Assembly (NCBI RefSeq): GCF_001027285.1
Contig: NZ_CP011509.1
Coordinates: 6,100,501 to 6,164,500, forward strand
Origin: Archangium gephyra
GTDB lineage: Bacteria; Myxococcota; Myxococcia; Myxococcales; Myxococcaceae
Reading direction: 5' to 3'
DNA: 64,000 bases
In this document: piece after piece, positions 25,810 to 34,982 of the stretch
Layout of the letters: each line of letters begins with the position of its first letter
Position numbering within the stretch: position 1 is the first letter of the stretch
Translations under genes and position numbers: made by a program
The notes under the pieces: model-generated
What the model was told of the DNA's origin: nothing
The model's database searches: none
The model's input: the letters and a program-made list of their open reading frames with translations, nothing else

Positions 25810-28079
25810 GTGGAGATCGCCTGCCCCCAGTGCTCGATGCAGTACGCGCTCGACCCCCGGTTGTTTCCGCCCGGGGGTGTACCGGTGCAGTGCACCCGTT
25901 GCAGACACGTCTTCATCGTCACGCCGCCCGCCCAGGCGGCCGCCCCGGCTCCCCAGAGCACGCAGGTGTTCGGGGCGGTGCAGCCGCCGCGCCCGGCGGC
26001 CCAGCCGAACCTGAACGCCACGCTGCTCTTCGGTGAAGACAAGGCCGGCACGCCGTCCACCTCGTCGACGCAGGTGTTCGGCGCGGTGCCCCAGGTGGCT
26101 CCCATGGCGCCGGTGGCCCACAAGCCCCAGGGCCCCGCGGCGGGGACGCCTCCGTCCGCCATGACGACGCAGGTGTTCGGCGCGGTGCCCCAGGTGGCTC
26201 CCATGGCGCCGGTGGCCCACAAGCCTCAGGGGCCCGCGGCGGGGGCACCTCCGTCCGCCATGACGACGCAGGTGTTCGGCGCGGTGCCCCAGGTGGCTCC
26301 CATGGCGCCCGTGGCGAAGCCCGCGCCCGCCGCGAAGCCGCCCGCGGCCGCGAAGCCCGCCGCGCCCACCGCCGCGAAGCCCGCGCCCGCCGCGAAGCCA
26401 CCCCCGCGGCCAAGCCCGCGCCCGCCGCGAAGACTCCGGCGGGTGCGGCACCTCCCATCGCCACGGGGACCCAGGTGTTCGGCGCGGTGCCGCAGCCTCA
26501 GGCTCAGCCGCAGCAGCCGACTCCCTCCACGGCGCAGTTCCTGGTGCTCGGTACCGAGCTGCCCGAGCCCCAGGCGGCTCCGCGTCCCCAGCCGGCCCGG
26601 CCTCCCTCCGCGTCGAAGACGCCGCCCTTCGGCTCCAATCCGCAGATGGCGCCCGTGGCCAGGCCCGCGGCGGGCCCGGCCCCCACCGGAACGACGCAGG
26701 TGTTCGGCGCGGTGACGGAGCCGCCGCCCGTGGCCGCGCATCCTCCGGGAATGCTCCCTCGGGCCCCGTCCCGGGAGACTCCCGCGGTCCCGGCGCCTCG
26801 CACGCCCGCGGCCGAGCCGATGGTGGCGGTCGCCGCTCACACGCCCATCGAGCTTCCCGAGGAGATCCTCGAGCAGCTGAACCGTCCGATCGATGAGCTG
26901 AGGGCGGAGGCGTCCGCCGAGAACAAGGCCTCCGCGGTGGGAGCGCCGGGGCCGTCCAAGCCCCTGGAGCTGCCGCTGGAGATGCTCGAGCAGGCGGTCG
27001 AGAGCGTCAACAACCCCGGGGGCCGCAAGAAGCGTCCGGAGCCGGGCGGCAAGAACCGGGCGCTGTTCATCGCGGGAGGCGTGCTCGTGCTCCTCCTGAC
27101 GGCGTTCCTGACCTCACCGGCCTGGCGCACGAAGACCCACGCCATTGCGCCCGAGGCGCGGGCGGCCCGGGACGAAGCGCTGGTGCTGCTCAAGCGGGAC
27201 GACTCGGCCTCCAAGGAAGAGGCCCTCACCCGGTTGAAGGCCCTGTCGGCCGCGAACCCCCAGAGCGTCGAGCTCCTGGCGGAGGTGGGCATCGCGCTCG
27301 CCACGCATCTGGACGACACCCAGGTCCGGGTGGCCACGCTCCGCAAGAAGGTGGAGGGGCTGAAGACCGAGCTCGCCCGCCTCCGGTTGAACCAGAGGCC
27401 CGCCAACTGGCAGGGCCTCGCCAACACGATGGGGGAGGAGCTGTCCAAGCAGGAGCAGATCCTGCTGCCGCTCGAGGAGCGCGCCGCGGTGCTCTCGAAG
27501 GAGGCCGTGCAGGTGTTGAAGCAGCTGTCGGCGGCCCCCGAGGAGGAGGAGCCGGAGCCCGCCCTGGAGCGGCTCAGGGCCCGTGCCTTCATGACGGGAG
27601 TCATGGGGGGAGGGGATGCGCCGGGCATGGCGGTGAAGCTGGCCCAGGCCGGGCTGCGGGACTGGAGCTCGCTGACACTGGCCGAGTACGTGCTCAACTC
27701 CGCCAGCCCCGTGGAGGGCAATGTCGAGCAGGCCTACAAGGCCGTGGTGGCCATGCGCGAGGCGGACAACACCCGCCTGCGGGCCTCCATGCTGGAGGCG
27801 CGCATCGCCCTGTTGCGCAAGGATCCGGCCACGGCCAGGACGGCGGTGGACACCGTCATCACCCTCAACCCCAAGCACGAGCTGGCCCAGCAACTCCATG
27901 CGTATGCCGAGGAGCTGGAGAAGCAGGCGGCCGAGCCCGTGACGACGCCGGTCCCCGAGCCCCAGGACACGCCCGAGTTCGTCCCGGCCCCCGAGGAGGA
28001 GACTCCGCCGGCGCCCACGCCCGAGGCCAACCCCGCGCCCGAGGGCAACCCCGCAACCGAGGCAAGCCCCGCGCCCTGA
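25810..28079 (+). CDS. MJ0042 zinc-ribbon / TQVFGAV-repeat / TPR-like membrane protein, frameshifted
   Basis: From GTG 25810 the N terminus is an MJ0042-type zinc ribbon (EIACPQCSMQYALDPRL... CTRCRHVF, four Cys). A Pro/Ala-rich linker follows in which TQVFGAV recurs six times. The frame is lost at the C run 26401-26405: upstream codons turn Arg-rich, while the frame that restores the repeat pattern (TQVFGAVPQPQ at 26471 on) continues to 28079. That downstream part has a single membrane segment (about 27060-27120: ALFIAGGVLVLLLTAFL) and a periplasmic or C-terminal helical region with TPR-like repeats and a Pro/Glu tail. One missing C, either assembly error or real mutation, would explain it. 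With the base restored the protein would be about 756 residues. Confidence 0.7.
26068..26364 (+). repeat. three ~99-bp coding repeats with TQVFGAV core
   Basis: Units starting at ACGCAGGTGTTCGGC (26068, 26167, 26266) recur every 99 bp and encode TQVFGAVPQVAPMAPVAHKP-type blocks of 33 residues; the third diverges after PVA. Confidence 0.9.
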
Positions 28080-28252
28080 CCGGGGTGTGCACGTCCTGTT
28101 CCCCGAGAGGGAAAAGAAGTTCCCACGCCTCGGGATGATCCAGGTGCTTGCGATCTCGCCCTGGAGGACAGGTTCCGCTGCGCGCGGCGGTACGTGCCTT
28201 GCTTTGGCCTGACCCGGGTCAACGTGTGTGGACGGTCGGGGAGGCAGGGGTG

Positions 28253-29443
28253 ATGGCGGAGCTGGTCTTCTGGTGTGCCGCGGTGCTGTTGGTGCACACG
28301 TACTTTCTCTACCCGGTGGTGCTGTTCGCCCTCGATGGGGTGGCGCAGGTGCTGCACAACGTGCGCTACATGCGCTCGGGGGCGAACCGGCGCCGCGAGG
28401 AGCAGCAGGCGAGCGAGCTGCCCCGGGTGAGCCTGGTGGTGGCGGCCTACAACGAGGCGAGCTGCATCGACGAGAAGCTGCGCAACAGTCTGGCGCTGGA
28501 CTATCCGGCGGGGCGCTTCGAGGTGCTGATCGGCTCGGACGGCTCGACGGACGGGACGGATGAGCGGGTGCTGCGGTGCACGGACGAGCGGGTGCGGCTG
28601 TCGGCGGCGCCGCGCGGGGGCAAGACGTCGGTGCTCAACCGGTGCATCCCGGTGGCCAAGGGCGACATCGTGCTGCTCTCGGATGCGAACACGATGATCG
28701 AGCCGGAAGCGGTGAAGCGGCTGGTGCGGCACTTCGAGGACCCCGAGGTGGGGGCGGTGTGCGGGCAGCTGCGGCTCTACAACCCGACGAAGGCCGAGTA
28801 CGAGGAGAGCACGTACTGGACGTACGAGTCGCTCATCAAGTTCTACGAGGGCAAGCGGGGCGCGGTGGTGGGGGCGAACGGGGGCCTGTACGCCATCCGG
28901 CGCTCGCTGTTCAACGCGCTGCCGCCGGCGACGATCGTGGACGACTTCGTGATTCCGCTGCGGATCCTCGAGAAGGGCTACAAGGTGGTCTACGAGCCCG
29001 AGGCGGTGGCGCACGAGGAGACGACGGAGGACTACGGCAAGGAGTTCGGCCGGCGAGCGCGCATCGCGGCGGGCAACTTCCAGAGCCTGAGGATGGTGCC
29101 GGGGCTGCTCTCGCCGCTGTCGGGCTTCCCGGCGTTCGCGTTCTGGTCGCACAAGCTGCTGCGCTGGTGCGCCCCGGCGCTGATGGCGCTGGCGCTGGTG
29201 GCCAACCTCTTCCTGCTGAGCAGCCCGCTCTACAAGCTGACGCTGGCGGGGCAGGTGCTGTTCTACGCGCTGGCGTACCTGGGGAAGAAGGGGCTGCTGA
29301 AGGGGTCCGCGCGCCGGGTGGCGTCGGTGGCCTACTACTTCGTGACGATGAACCTGGCGATCGTCGTGGGCTTCTGGCGGTTCCTGAGGAACACGCAGCG
29401 GGCCGCGTGGGATCGCACGGCGCGGGTGCCCTCGTCGTCGTAG
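28253..29443 (+). CDS. membrane-bound GT2-family glycosyltransferase
   Basis: The ATG at 28253 (AGGGG just upstream) gives 396 residues; the frame is open further 5' without a start that improves it. An N-terminal membrane segment (VFWCAAVLLVHTYFLYPVVL) precedes a GT-A domain: RVSLVVAAYNEASCIDEKLR, DGSTDGTDERV (metal-ligand region), LLSDANTMIEPEAVKRLVRH and the catalytic DDFVIPLRILEKGYK with ETTEDYGKEFGRRAR (Q/R-x-x-R type acceptor loop). Three or four C-terminal membrane segments follow. This layout is that of processive or lipid-linked exopolysaccharide transferases. It is followed at 32 bases by the methyltransferase-TPR gene. Substrate unknown. Confidence 0.85.
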   Translation: MAELVFWCAAVLLVHTYFLYPVVLFALDGVAQVLHNVRYMRSGANRRREEQQASELPRVSLVVAAYNEASCIDEKLRNSLALDYPAGRFEVLIGSDGSTDGTDERVLRCTDERVRLSAAPRGGKTSVLNRCIPVAKGDIVLLSDANTMIEPEAVKRLVRHFEDPEVGAVCGQLRLYNPTKAEYEESTYWTYESLIKFYEGKRGAVVGANGGLYAIRRSLFNALPPATIVDDFVIPLRILEKGYKVVYEPEAVAHEETTEDYGKEFGRRARIAAGNFQSLRMVPGLLSPLSGFPAFAFWSHKLLRWCAPALMALALVANLFLLSSPLYKLTLAGQVLFYALAYLGKKGLLKGSARRVASVAYYFVTMNLAIVVGFWRFLRNTQRAAWDRTARVPSSS

Positions 29444-29474
29444 TGGCTTGACGCTCTCCACCCCAGGTGGGACG

Positions 29475-31061
29475 GTGCCTGGGGTGGAGCCGACCGGTTT
29501 CGTTCTCGAGCACAACCAACGCCTGTCGCGCTCCCTGCTGTGGGGCGGCCAGCGGGCCTTCTACGAGCGGCAGGGCATCGAGGCCTGGCGCCGGGGGCTC
29601 CTGCCGAGCTTCATCACCAGCAACCCCATCATCGGCCGGGCCTATGCGCGGGTGGTGCTCGGCTGGATGAGGGACTGGTGCGAGGCCTCCCGGGGCGAGC
29701 CGGGCCAGCCCTTCCATCTCATCGAGCTCGGGGCGGGCTCGGGGCGTTTCGCCTTCCACTTCCTGGAGGCCTTCCGTCAGCTGCACGCGCGCTCGCGGCT
29801 CCGGGACGTGGGCTTCCGGTACGTGATGACGGACCTGCCCGAGCGCAACCTCGAGTTCTGGCTGTCCCATCCCCGGCTCCAGCCCTTCCTGGAGGAGGGC
29901 CTGCTGGACGTGGCCCGCTTCGACGCCGAGCACGATGAACAGCTGGTGCTCCGTCACAGTGGCACCGTGCTGGCGCCGGGTACGGTGGCGAATCCGCTGG
30001 CGGTGGTGGCCAACTACTTCTTCGACAGCATTCCGCAGGACGCCTTCTCCGTGCGCGACGGCGTGCTCCACGAGTGCCTCGTCTCGGTCTCCTCGCCGCG
30101 GCCCGGGCCCGAGGTGGAGGCGGAGGACTTCCTGGAGCAGGCGACAGTGTCCTTCGAGGACCACGAGGTGCGGGGCGCCTGCTATGGGGACGCGGAGCTG
30201 GACGGCATCCTGGAGGACTACCGGGAGCGGCTGGGCGACGCGACGTTCCTGTTCCCCTCCACCGCGCTGCGGTGCCTGCGCCGGCTGCAACGGCTCTCGG
30301 GAGACCGCCTGCTGCTGCTCTCTGGGGACAAGGGGCACGCCAGCCAGGACGAGCTGAGTGATCGCTCGTCCGGGGTGAGCCTGGTGCGGCACGCGGGGGC
30401 CTTCTCGCTGATGGTGAACTACGACGCCATCGGCCGGTACTTCCGCCAGCGGGACGGGCACGTGCTGCAGCCCATCCACCGGCACGTGAGCCTGCACGTG
30501 GGGGCCTTCCTCCTGGGACAGCCGCCGGACGGCTATGGCGAGACGGAGCTGGCGTACGAGGAGGCCATCGAGCGCTCGGGGCCGGACGACTACGCCACGC
30601 TGCTGGGGCGGATGGATCAGCACCACGAGGAGATGACCCTGGAGGAGCTCCTGGCGCTCCTGCGCTGGAGCGGCTGGGACTCCGGCCTGCTGATGGCGGT
30701 CTTCTCCCCGTTGCTGGCCCAGGCCGAGGCCGCGAGCGAGCCGCTGCGGCAGGAGGTGTGCTGGGCCATCCAGCAGGTATGGGAGGCGGACTATCCGATC
30801 GGCGGAGAGCAGGACGATCTCGCCTACCACCTGGGGATGCTGCTGTACGTGATGGAGCGCCCGGAGGAGGCCCTGGTGTTCTTCGAGCACTCGCTGCGGC
30901 GGTACGGCGAGGAGCCCGCCACGTATTACAACCTGGGCATGTGCCACGTGCGCCTGCAACAGGATGCCCAGGCGCGGGAGTGCTTCGAGCGGGCACTGGC
31001 CCTGGACGCGGACTTCAGCCAGGCCCGGGAGATGCTCTCGAAGCTCCAGTCCGGGGAGTGA
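29475..31061 (+). CDS. SAM-dependent methyltransferase with C-terminal TPR region
   Basis: About 528 residues if the GTG at 29475 is used (AGGTGGG upstream); TTG 29448 and GTG 29484 are alternatives. The N-terminal half has the SAM-binding loop LIELGAGSGRFAFHFLEAF and an acidic post-loop (YVMTDLPERNLEFW), then NPLAVVANYFFDSIPQDAFS, typical of a MidA/DUF185-like Rossmann methyltransferase. The C-terminal third has TPR motifs (DLAYHLGMLLYVMERPEEAL, EPATYYNLGMCHVRLQQDAQ). The target may be a protein or complex bound through the TPR part. It may share a transcript with the GT2 gene upstream. The MFS gene is convergent. Confidence 0.8.
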   Translation: MPGVEPTGFVLEHNQRLSRSLLWGGQRAFYERQGIEAWRRGLLPSFITSNPIIGRAYARVVLGWMRDWCEASRGEPGQPFHLIELGAGSGRFAFHFLEAFRQLHARSRLRDVGFRYVMTDLPERNLEFWLSHPRLQPFLEEGLLDVARFDAEHDEQLVLRHSGTVLAPGTVANPLAVVANYFFDSIPQDAFSVRDGVLHECLVSVSSPRPGPEVEAEDFLEQATVSFEDHEVRGACYGDAELDGILEDYRERLGDATFLFPSTALRCLRRLQRLSGDRLLLLSGDKGHASQDELSDRSSGVSLVRHAGAFSLMVNYDAIGRYFRQRDGHVLQPIHRHVSLHVGAFLLGQPPDGYGETELAYEEAIERSGPDDYATLLGRMDQHHEEMTLEELLALLRWSGWDSGLLMAVFSPLLAQAEAASEPLRQEVCWAIQQVWEADYPIGGEQDDLAYHLGMLLYVMERPEEALVFFEHSLRRYGEEPATYYNLGMCHVRLQQDAQARECFERALALDADFSQAREMLSKLQSGE

Positions 31062-31067
31062 GGGTCG

Positions 31068-32291
31068 TCACCCGCGAGTGCTCTTGCGCAGCGCGGCCGG
31101 GAGCGCGAACCCCGTGGCGAGGGTGGCCACCGTGCCCCCGGCCCCAGCCACCAGCAACGTCACCGGGGCCGAGGTGGCATCGAGCAACAATCCGCCGCCC
31201 ACATAGGACAGCGCGGCGGCAACGCCGATGGCGCCGTGGAGATTGCCGAAGACCCGGCCGAGCAGCTCGGGAGGAACCAGTCGCTGAAGCAGGGTGTTGG
31301 TGGCGACGTCCATGGCCGCGATGCCGGCCCCGCGTACGGCCTGCATGGCGAACGCGGCGGAGACGGCCCAGGCCAGCCCGGTGAGGAGGTTGCCGATGCT
31401 GCTCACCCCGAACCCGAGGAGCAGCATCACCGCCATCGACGCACGTGAGCCGTAGCGCGCCAGCAGTGCATACCCGGCCAGCAGCCCCAGGCCGACAGCG
31501 CCCAGGAGAAGCCCGACGGCCGAGTCACCGGCGCGGAGCGTCTCCTTGGCGAGGACCACGAGGGCGACGTCATCGACCCCGTTGAACAAGACGATGGCGA
31601 AGAAGCCCAGGGCGATGACCCGGACGGCGGGGGCCGACAGGATGTAGCCGAGACCGAGCTTCGCGTCCTGGAGGAGTGACGGCCGCGCCTGCTCCCCCGA
31701 GGACGCGTGCGGGAGCGACGGGAGCGAAGCGAGCATGACCGCCGATGCGAGGAACGAGGCGGCGTCGGCGAGGAGCACCCCACGGATGCCCACGAGGGGA
31801 AACAGCGCCGCCGCGAGGAGCGGCCCGAGGGCCTCGGAGGCATTCGTTCCGAAACCGAGGGTGGAGTTCGCGGTCTCCAGCGTGTCACCGGGCACGAGCG
31901 CGGGCACCGCGGCGCGGGAGGCGGGCAGGAAGACATGTCCGGCGACCGCACGTGCCGCCACCAGGGCCAGCAACAGGGGCAGGGGAGGCATCGCGAGCGC
32001 GATGAGGACGAGGAGCGCGCCCTGGATCAGCTCGCAGGAGATCATCACCCGCTTGAGGTTGAACCTGTCGCTGATGGCCCCGGTGAGAGGGCTGAACAAG
32101 GCGGGAGCGAAGTCACCGGCGAGCAGCAGCAGGGAGACGGCGAGGGCCTGACCGGTGGTGCTGGCGACATGGAGCATGAGTGCGACCAGACTGAGCGAAT
32201 CCCCGGCGAAGGAGATGACGCGCGCGGACCACAGGGACCGGAACGGCCGGTTCTGGCGCAGGAGTTGGAGGGCACCCATGGGGCCTGTCAT
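31068..32291 (-). CDS. MFS permease (MFS_3/enterobactin-exporter-like)
   Basis: 407 residues with about eleven or twelve membrane segments. The N terminus (LRQNRPFRSLWSARVISFAG) and loop motif DRFNLKRVM match the MFS_3/TIGR00900 group of drug or siderophore exporters; the central loop includes ALPSLPHASSGEQ. The ATG at 32291 is used, although the ATG at 32279 also fits. Predicted inner-membrane proton-coupled exporter. No substrate gene is adjacent. Stop lies 6 bases from the convergent methyltransferase stop. The divergent fatty-acid-hydroxylase-family gene starts 32 bases upstream. Confidence 0.88.
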   Translation of the reverse strand: MTGPMGALQLLRQNRPFRSLWSARVISFAGDSLSLVALMLHVASTTGQALAVSLLLLAGDFAPALFSPLTGAISDRFNLKRVMISCELIQGALLVLIALAMPPLPLLLALVAARAVAGHVFLPASRAAVPALVPGDTLETANSTLGFGTNASEALGPLLAAALFPLVGIRGVLLADAASFLASAVMLASLPSLPHASSGEQARPSLLQDAKLGLGYILSAPAVRVIALGFFAIVLFNGVDDVALVVLAKETLRAGDSAVGLLLGAVGLGLLAGYALLARYGSRASMAVMLLLGFGVSSIGNLLTGLAWAVSAAFAMQAVRGAGIAAMDVATNTLLQRLVPPELLGRVFGNLHGAIGVAAALSYVGGGLLLDATSAPVTLLVAGAGGTVATLATGFALPAALRKSTRG

Positions 32292-32323
32292 AGTCGAGGA
32301 GTCACTCGTTCCAGCTGGCTTCC

Positions 32324-33445
32324 ATGCTCGAAAAACTCAATCGCCTGTCCGAGTCCCACGGCCACATGCCGCGCGGCGTCGGCGTCGTCTCCGGCGTCTT
32401 CGCCCTGATGCTCGGCATCCTCTGCCTCCTGGGCGTGCTGGCCTTCCACTTCCCGGCCTACCTGACCACGCCGGAGTTGCGCCGCAGCTACGACGTGGCC
32501 CTGATGCGGCAGGTGCTGTTCTGGGTGATGGTGGTCGCGGGCGGTGTCTCGCTCGGCAACATCGTGCTCGGGCGGGTGCGCTGGCTCTCGGCCTGGGCCT
32601 TCCTGCTCGTGGCGGTGGCGGCCCTCATGGGGGGGCACAAGGTGCCGGTCAACGACTTCGCCGACCACACCCCCTACATCGGCCTGGACTGGTTCATCCT
32701 CGATCTGCTGGGCTCGAGCCTCATCTTCATCTTCGTCGAGAAGCTGTTCCCGCTCCGGCGGCAGGCGGTGTTCCGCGCCGAGTGGCAGACCGACTTCCAC
32801 CACTTCATCGTCAACCACATGGTGGTGGGCTTCGTCCTGCTGGCCACCAACCTGCTGGTGCACAAGCTGTTTGGCTGGGCCGTGCGCGGTGGCGTGCAGG
32901 AATGGGTGAAGGATCTGCCCTTCTTCGTCGAGCTGTTCCTCATCATCCTGGTGGCCGACCTGGTGCAGTACTGGACGCACCGCGCCTACCACGAGGTGCC
33001 CATCCTCTGGCGCCTGCACGCCGTGCACCACAGCGCGAAGAGCTTGGACTGGCTGGCCGGCTCGCGGCAGCACATCCTCGAGCTGTTGATCACCCGCACG
33101 CTGATCCTGGCGCCCATCTACGTGCTCGGCTTCAGCAAGGAAGTGATTGATGCCTACATCGTCGTGGTGGGCTTCCAGGCCGTGTTCAACCACGCCAACG
33201 TGAGCGTGCGGCTCGGGCCCCTGCGCTACGTGCTCGTCACCCCCAACTTCCACCACTGGCACCACAGCCAGGACGACGAGGCGATCGACCGCAACTACGC
33301 GGCCCATTACGCCTTCCTGGACTACCTGTTCGGCACGGCCGTGAAGAGCGACCGCGAGTGGCCGAGCGACTACGGCGTGGTGGGCGATTACGTGCCGAAC
33401 GGCTTCATCCAGCAGCTGGCCTTCCCGTTCCGCTGGAAGGGTTGA
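32324..33445 (+). CDS. sterol desaturase / fatty-acid hydroxylase family membrane enzyme
   Basis: 373 residues with four or five membrane segments in the N-terminal half. The histidine-rich di-iron motifs are all present: WTHRAYHEVPILWRLHAVHH (H-x3-H and H-x2-HH) and NFHHWHHSQ with NHANV between. The family introduces hydroxyl groups or double bonds into sterols and fatty acids at the membrane using O2. Myxobacteria make sterols and hydroxylated fatty acids, so either substrate is possible. Its TGA abuts the reverse-strand TGA of the next gene (TGATCA), leaving no spacer. A promoter must lie in the 32 bases shared with the MFS gene. Confidence 0.9.
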   Translation: MLEKLNRLSESHGHMPRGVGVVSGVFALMLGILCLLGVLAFHFPAYLTTPELRRSYDVALMRQVLFWVMVVAGGVSLGNIVLGRVRWLSAWAFLLVAVAALMGGHKVPVNDFADHTPYIGLDWFILDLLGSSLIFIFVEKLFPLRRQAVFRAEWQTDFHHFIVNHMVVGFVLLATNLLVHKLFGWAVRGGVQEWVKDLPFFVELFLIILVADLVQYWTHRAYHEVPILWRLHAVHHSAKSLDWLAGSRQHILELLITRTLILAPIYVLGFSKEVIDAYIVVVGFQAVFNHANVSVRLGPLRYVLVTPNFHHWHHSQDDEAIDRNYAAHYAFLDYLFGTAVKSDREWPSDYGVVGDYVPNGFIQQLAFPFRWKG

Positions 33446-34702
33446 TCAGCGCTTGCCCGGGGCGGGCGCGGAGGGCTTCTTGGCCTCGGACGTGGAGGGT
33501 TTGGCGGGGACGGAGTAGCTCGTGTTCTTGGTGGCCTTGGGGGCGGGCTCCGCGGGCTTTCGGGGCGCGGGGGGCTCGGCGGGCTTGGGCGCTGGCGCGG
33601 ACACGTGGCTCGCCGCCACCACTGTCTTCAGGGAGTCCTGCAACTCTCCGCGCACCACCGCGCGGACGTCCTCCCGCACCGCCGCCCGTACCTCCCGCCG
33701 GATGAGGTCCTCGAGCGCCTCCTCCCGCAGGGCCGCCTTCAGCTCGCTCCGCACCAGGGTCTTGAGGTCCCCCTGCAGCTCGCCGCGCAAGCCGTTCTTG
33801 AAGTCCGTCAGGTCCGTCTTGAGCGCCGCATCCAGCCCCTTCACGTCCTTCTGGAGCGGGTCCACCGCCTTGCTGATGCCCTCGAGCGTGGCGCCGGTGA
33901 CGGCCATGATGAGCTGCTGGGTGCTCTCGCTCTGGCTCTTCAGCTCCGTCTTGAACGAGCCCAGCGCGTCCCGCATCGCGCCCAGCGAGGCGATCTCCTG
34001 CTTGAGGTCCTCCAGCTCACGGGAGCGGGCGTCCAGCTCGTCCTTCTTCTGCGTGAGCATCGCCTGGGTGTCGCGCAACAACATGGTCTGCTGGGAGCAG
34101 CGCGCGTCGATGGAGAGCAGGTTGGCGTAGGTGCTGCCGGTGATCTGGCACATCGTCAGCGTCTCCTGCTCGTCGAGCAGCGCGAGCGAGATGCTCAGCG
34201 CGAACATGACGACGGCGAGCATGGACAGCGCCGCGCCGCGGGCGACGCGCAGGGTGAGGCCCTGACGGCCGAGCCAGCCCCTTCGCTGGAGGCCAAGGAC
34301 TCCCGCCAGCGAGATGACCACCAGGGACAAGAGGGACAGCAACTTGCCCGGGGAGATCTCCAGCACGAGCCGGGAGAGGAGCTGGATGGATTGCCACGTC
34401 GAGCTGTTCTCGAGGTCGAGCTCGGGGCGGGCGGTGCCGTTGTCCACGACGCCCCAGGAGGGCTGTTTCACCTGGCAGCGGGTGCGCATGTCGCTCGCCC
34501 AGAGGGGCATGTCGTTCACGAGCGGGGTGCTCGGGCACAGGCCGAGGATGTACTTCGTGGTGCCGGTGGTGAACGCGTGGTGGACCCGGTGACGCTCGGT
34601 CGCCTTCGCGAGGGCCCAGTTCCACGTGTAGCCAAGGGCGGCGATCGCCAGGGCGAACGCGAGCCAGGGCAGGGCCTTCTTGGCGAAAGTACTCAGCGAC
34701 AT
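33446..34702 (-). CDS. membrane protein with cytoplasmic/periplasmic coiled-coil region
   Basis: I chose ATG 34702 because GGAG lies about 10 bases upstream and because it opens MSLSTFAKKALPWLAFALAIAALG, a membrane helix. Of 418 residues, two more membrane helices follow near 120-190 (LLSLLSLVVISLAGVLGL, AALSMLAVVMFALSISLALL). Heptad-like charged segments (QKKDELDARSRELEDLKQEI, DLTDFKNGLRGELQGDLKTLV) form a long coiled coil, with a Pro/Lys/Ala-rich tail. Two Cys near 70-85 and others near 215-230 may form disulphides. No enzyme motif. Function unknown; the architecture suits a scaffold or tether. Confidence 0.65.
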   Translation of the reverse strand: MSLSTFAKKALPWLAFALAIAALGYTWNWALAKATERHRVHHAFTTGTTKYILGLCPSTPLVNDMPLWASDMRTRCQVKQPSWGVVDNGTARPELDLENSSTWQSIQLLSRLVLEISPGKLLSLLSLVVISLAGVLGLQRRGWLGRQGLTLRVARGAALSMLAVVMFALSISLALLDEQETLTMCQITGSTYANLLSIDARCSQQTMLLRDTQAMLTQKKDELDARSRELEDLKQEIASLGAMRDALGSFKTELKSQSESTQQLIMAVTGATLEGISKAVDPLQKDVKGLDAALKTDLTDFKNGLRGELQGDLKTLVRSELKAALREEALEDLIRREVRAAVREDVRAVVRGELQDSLKTVVAASHVSAPAPKPAEPPAPRKPAEPAPKATKNTSYSVPAKPSTSEAKKPSAPAPGKR

Positions 34703-34982
34703 CGGTGGCGGCTCCTTCGGGGGGCACGCTGGAGGGGGAACGGCGCCCGGGAAGGATCCTCCAGCCGTCCACGGGGAACAACGAGCCCTCCAGGCGACTG
34801 TCATGCACCACGAGTTGTGGCACCCCTCTCTGGGAGTCCCATCCCTTCACTCCATGTCCGAGAACACCGTCGACGGGCTGCCTGCTTCGCTGATGGCCGG
34901 CATCATCACTTCTAAATGCCCACGCGGAGTGGAGCGGTTAATCAGCCGCTTCTGAACGCTTCACCCCCGGAGTGCCCCCCCG

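Noticed and set aside
27734-29515. Minus-strand open frame covering the GT2 gene
   Set aside because: Arg/His-rich antisense frame typical of high-GC DNA; the GT2 motifs are on the plus strand.
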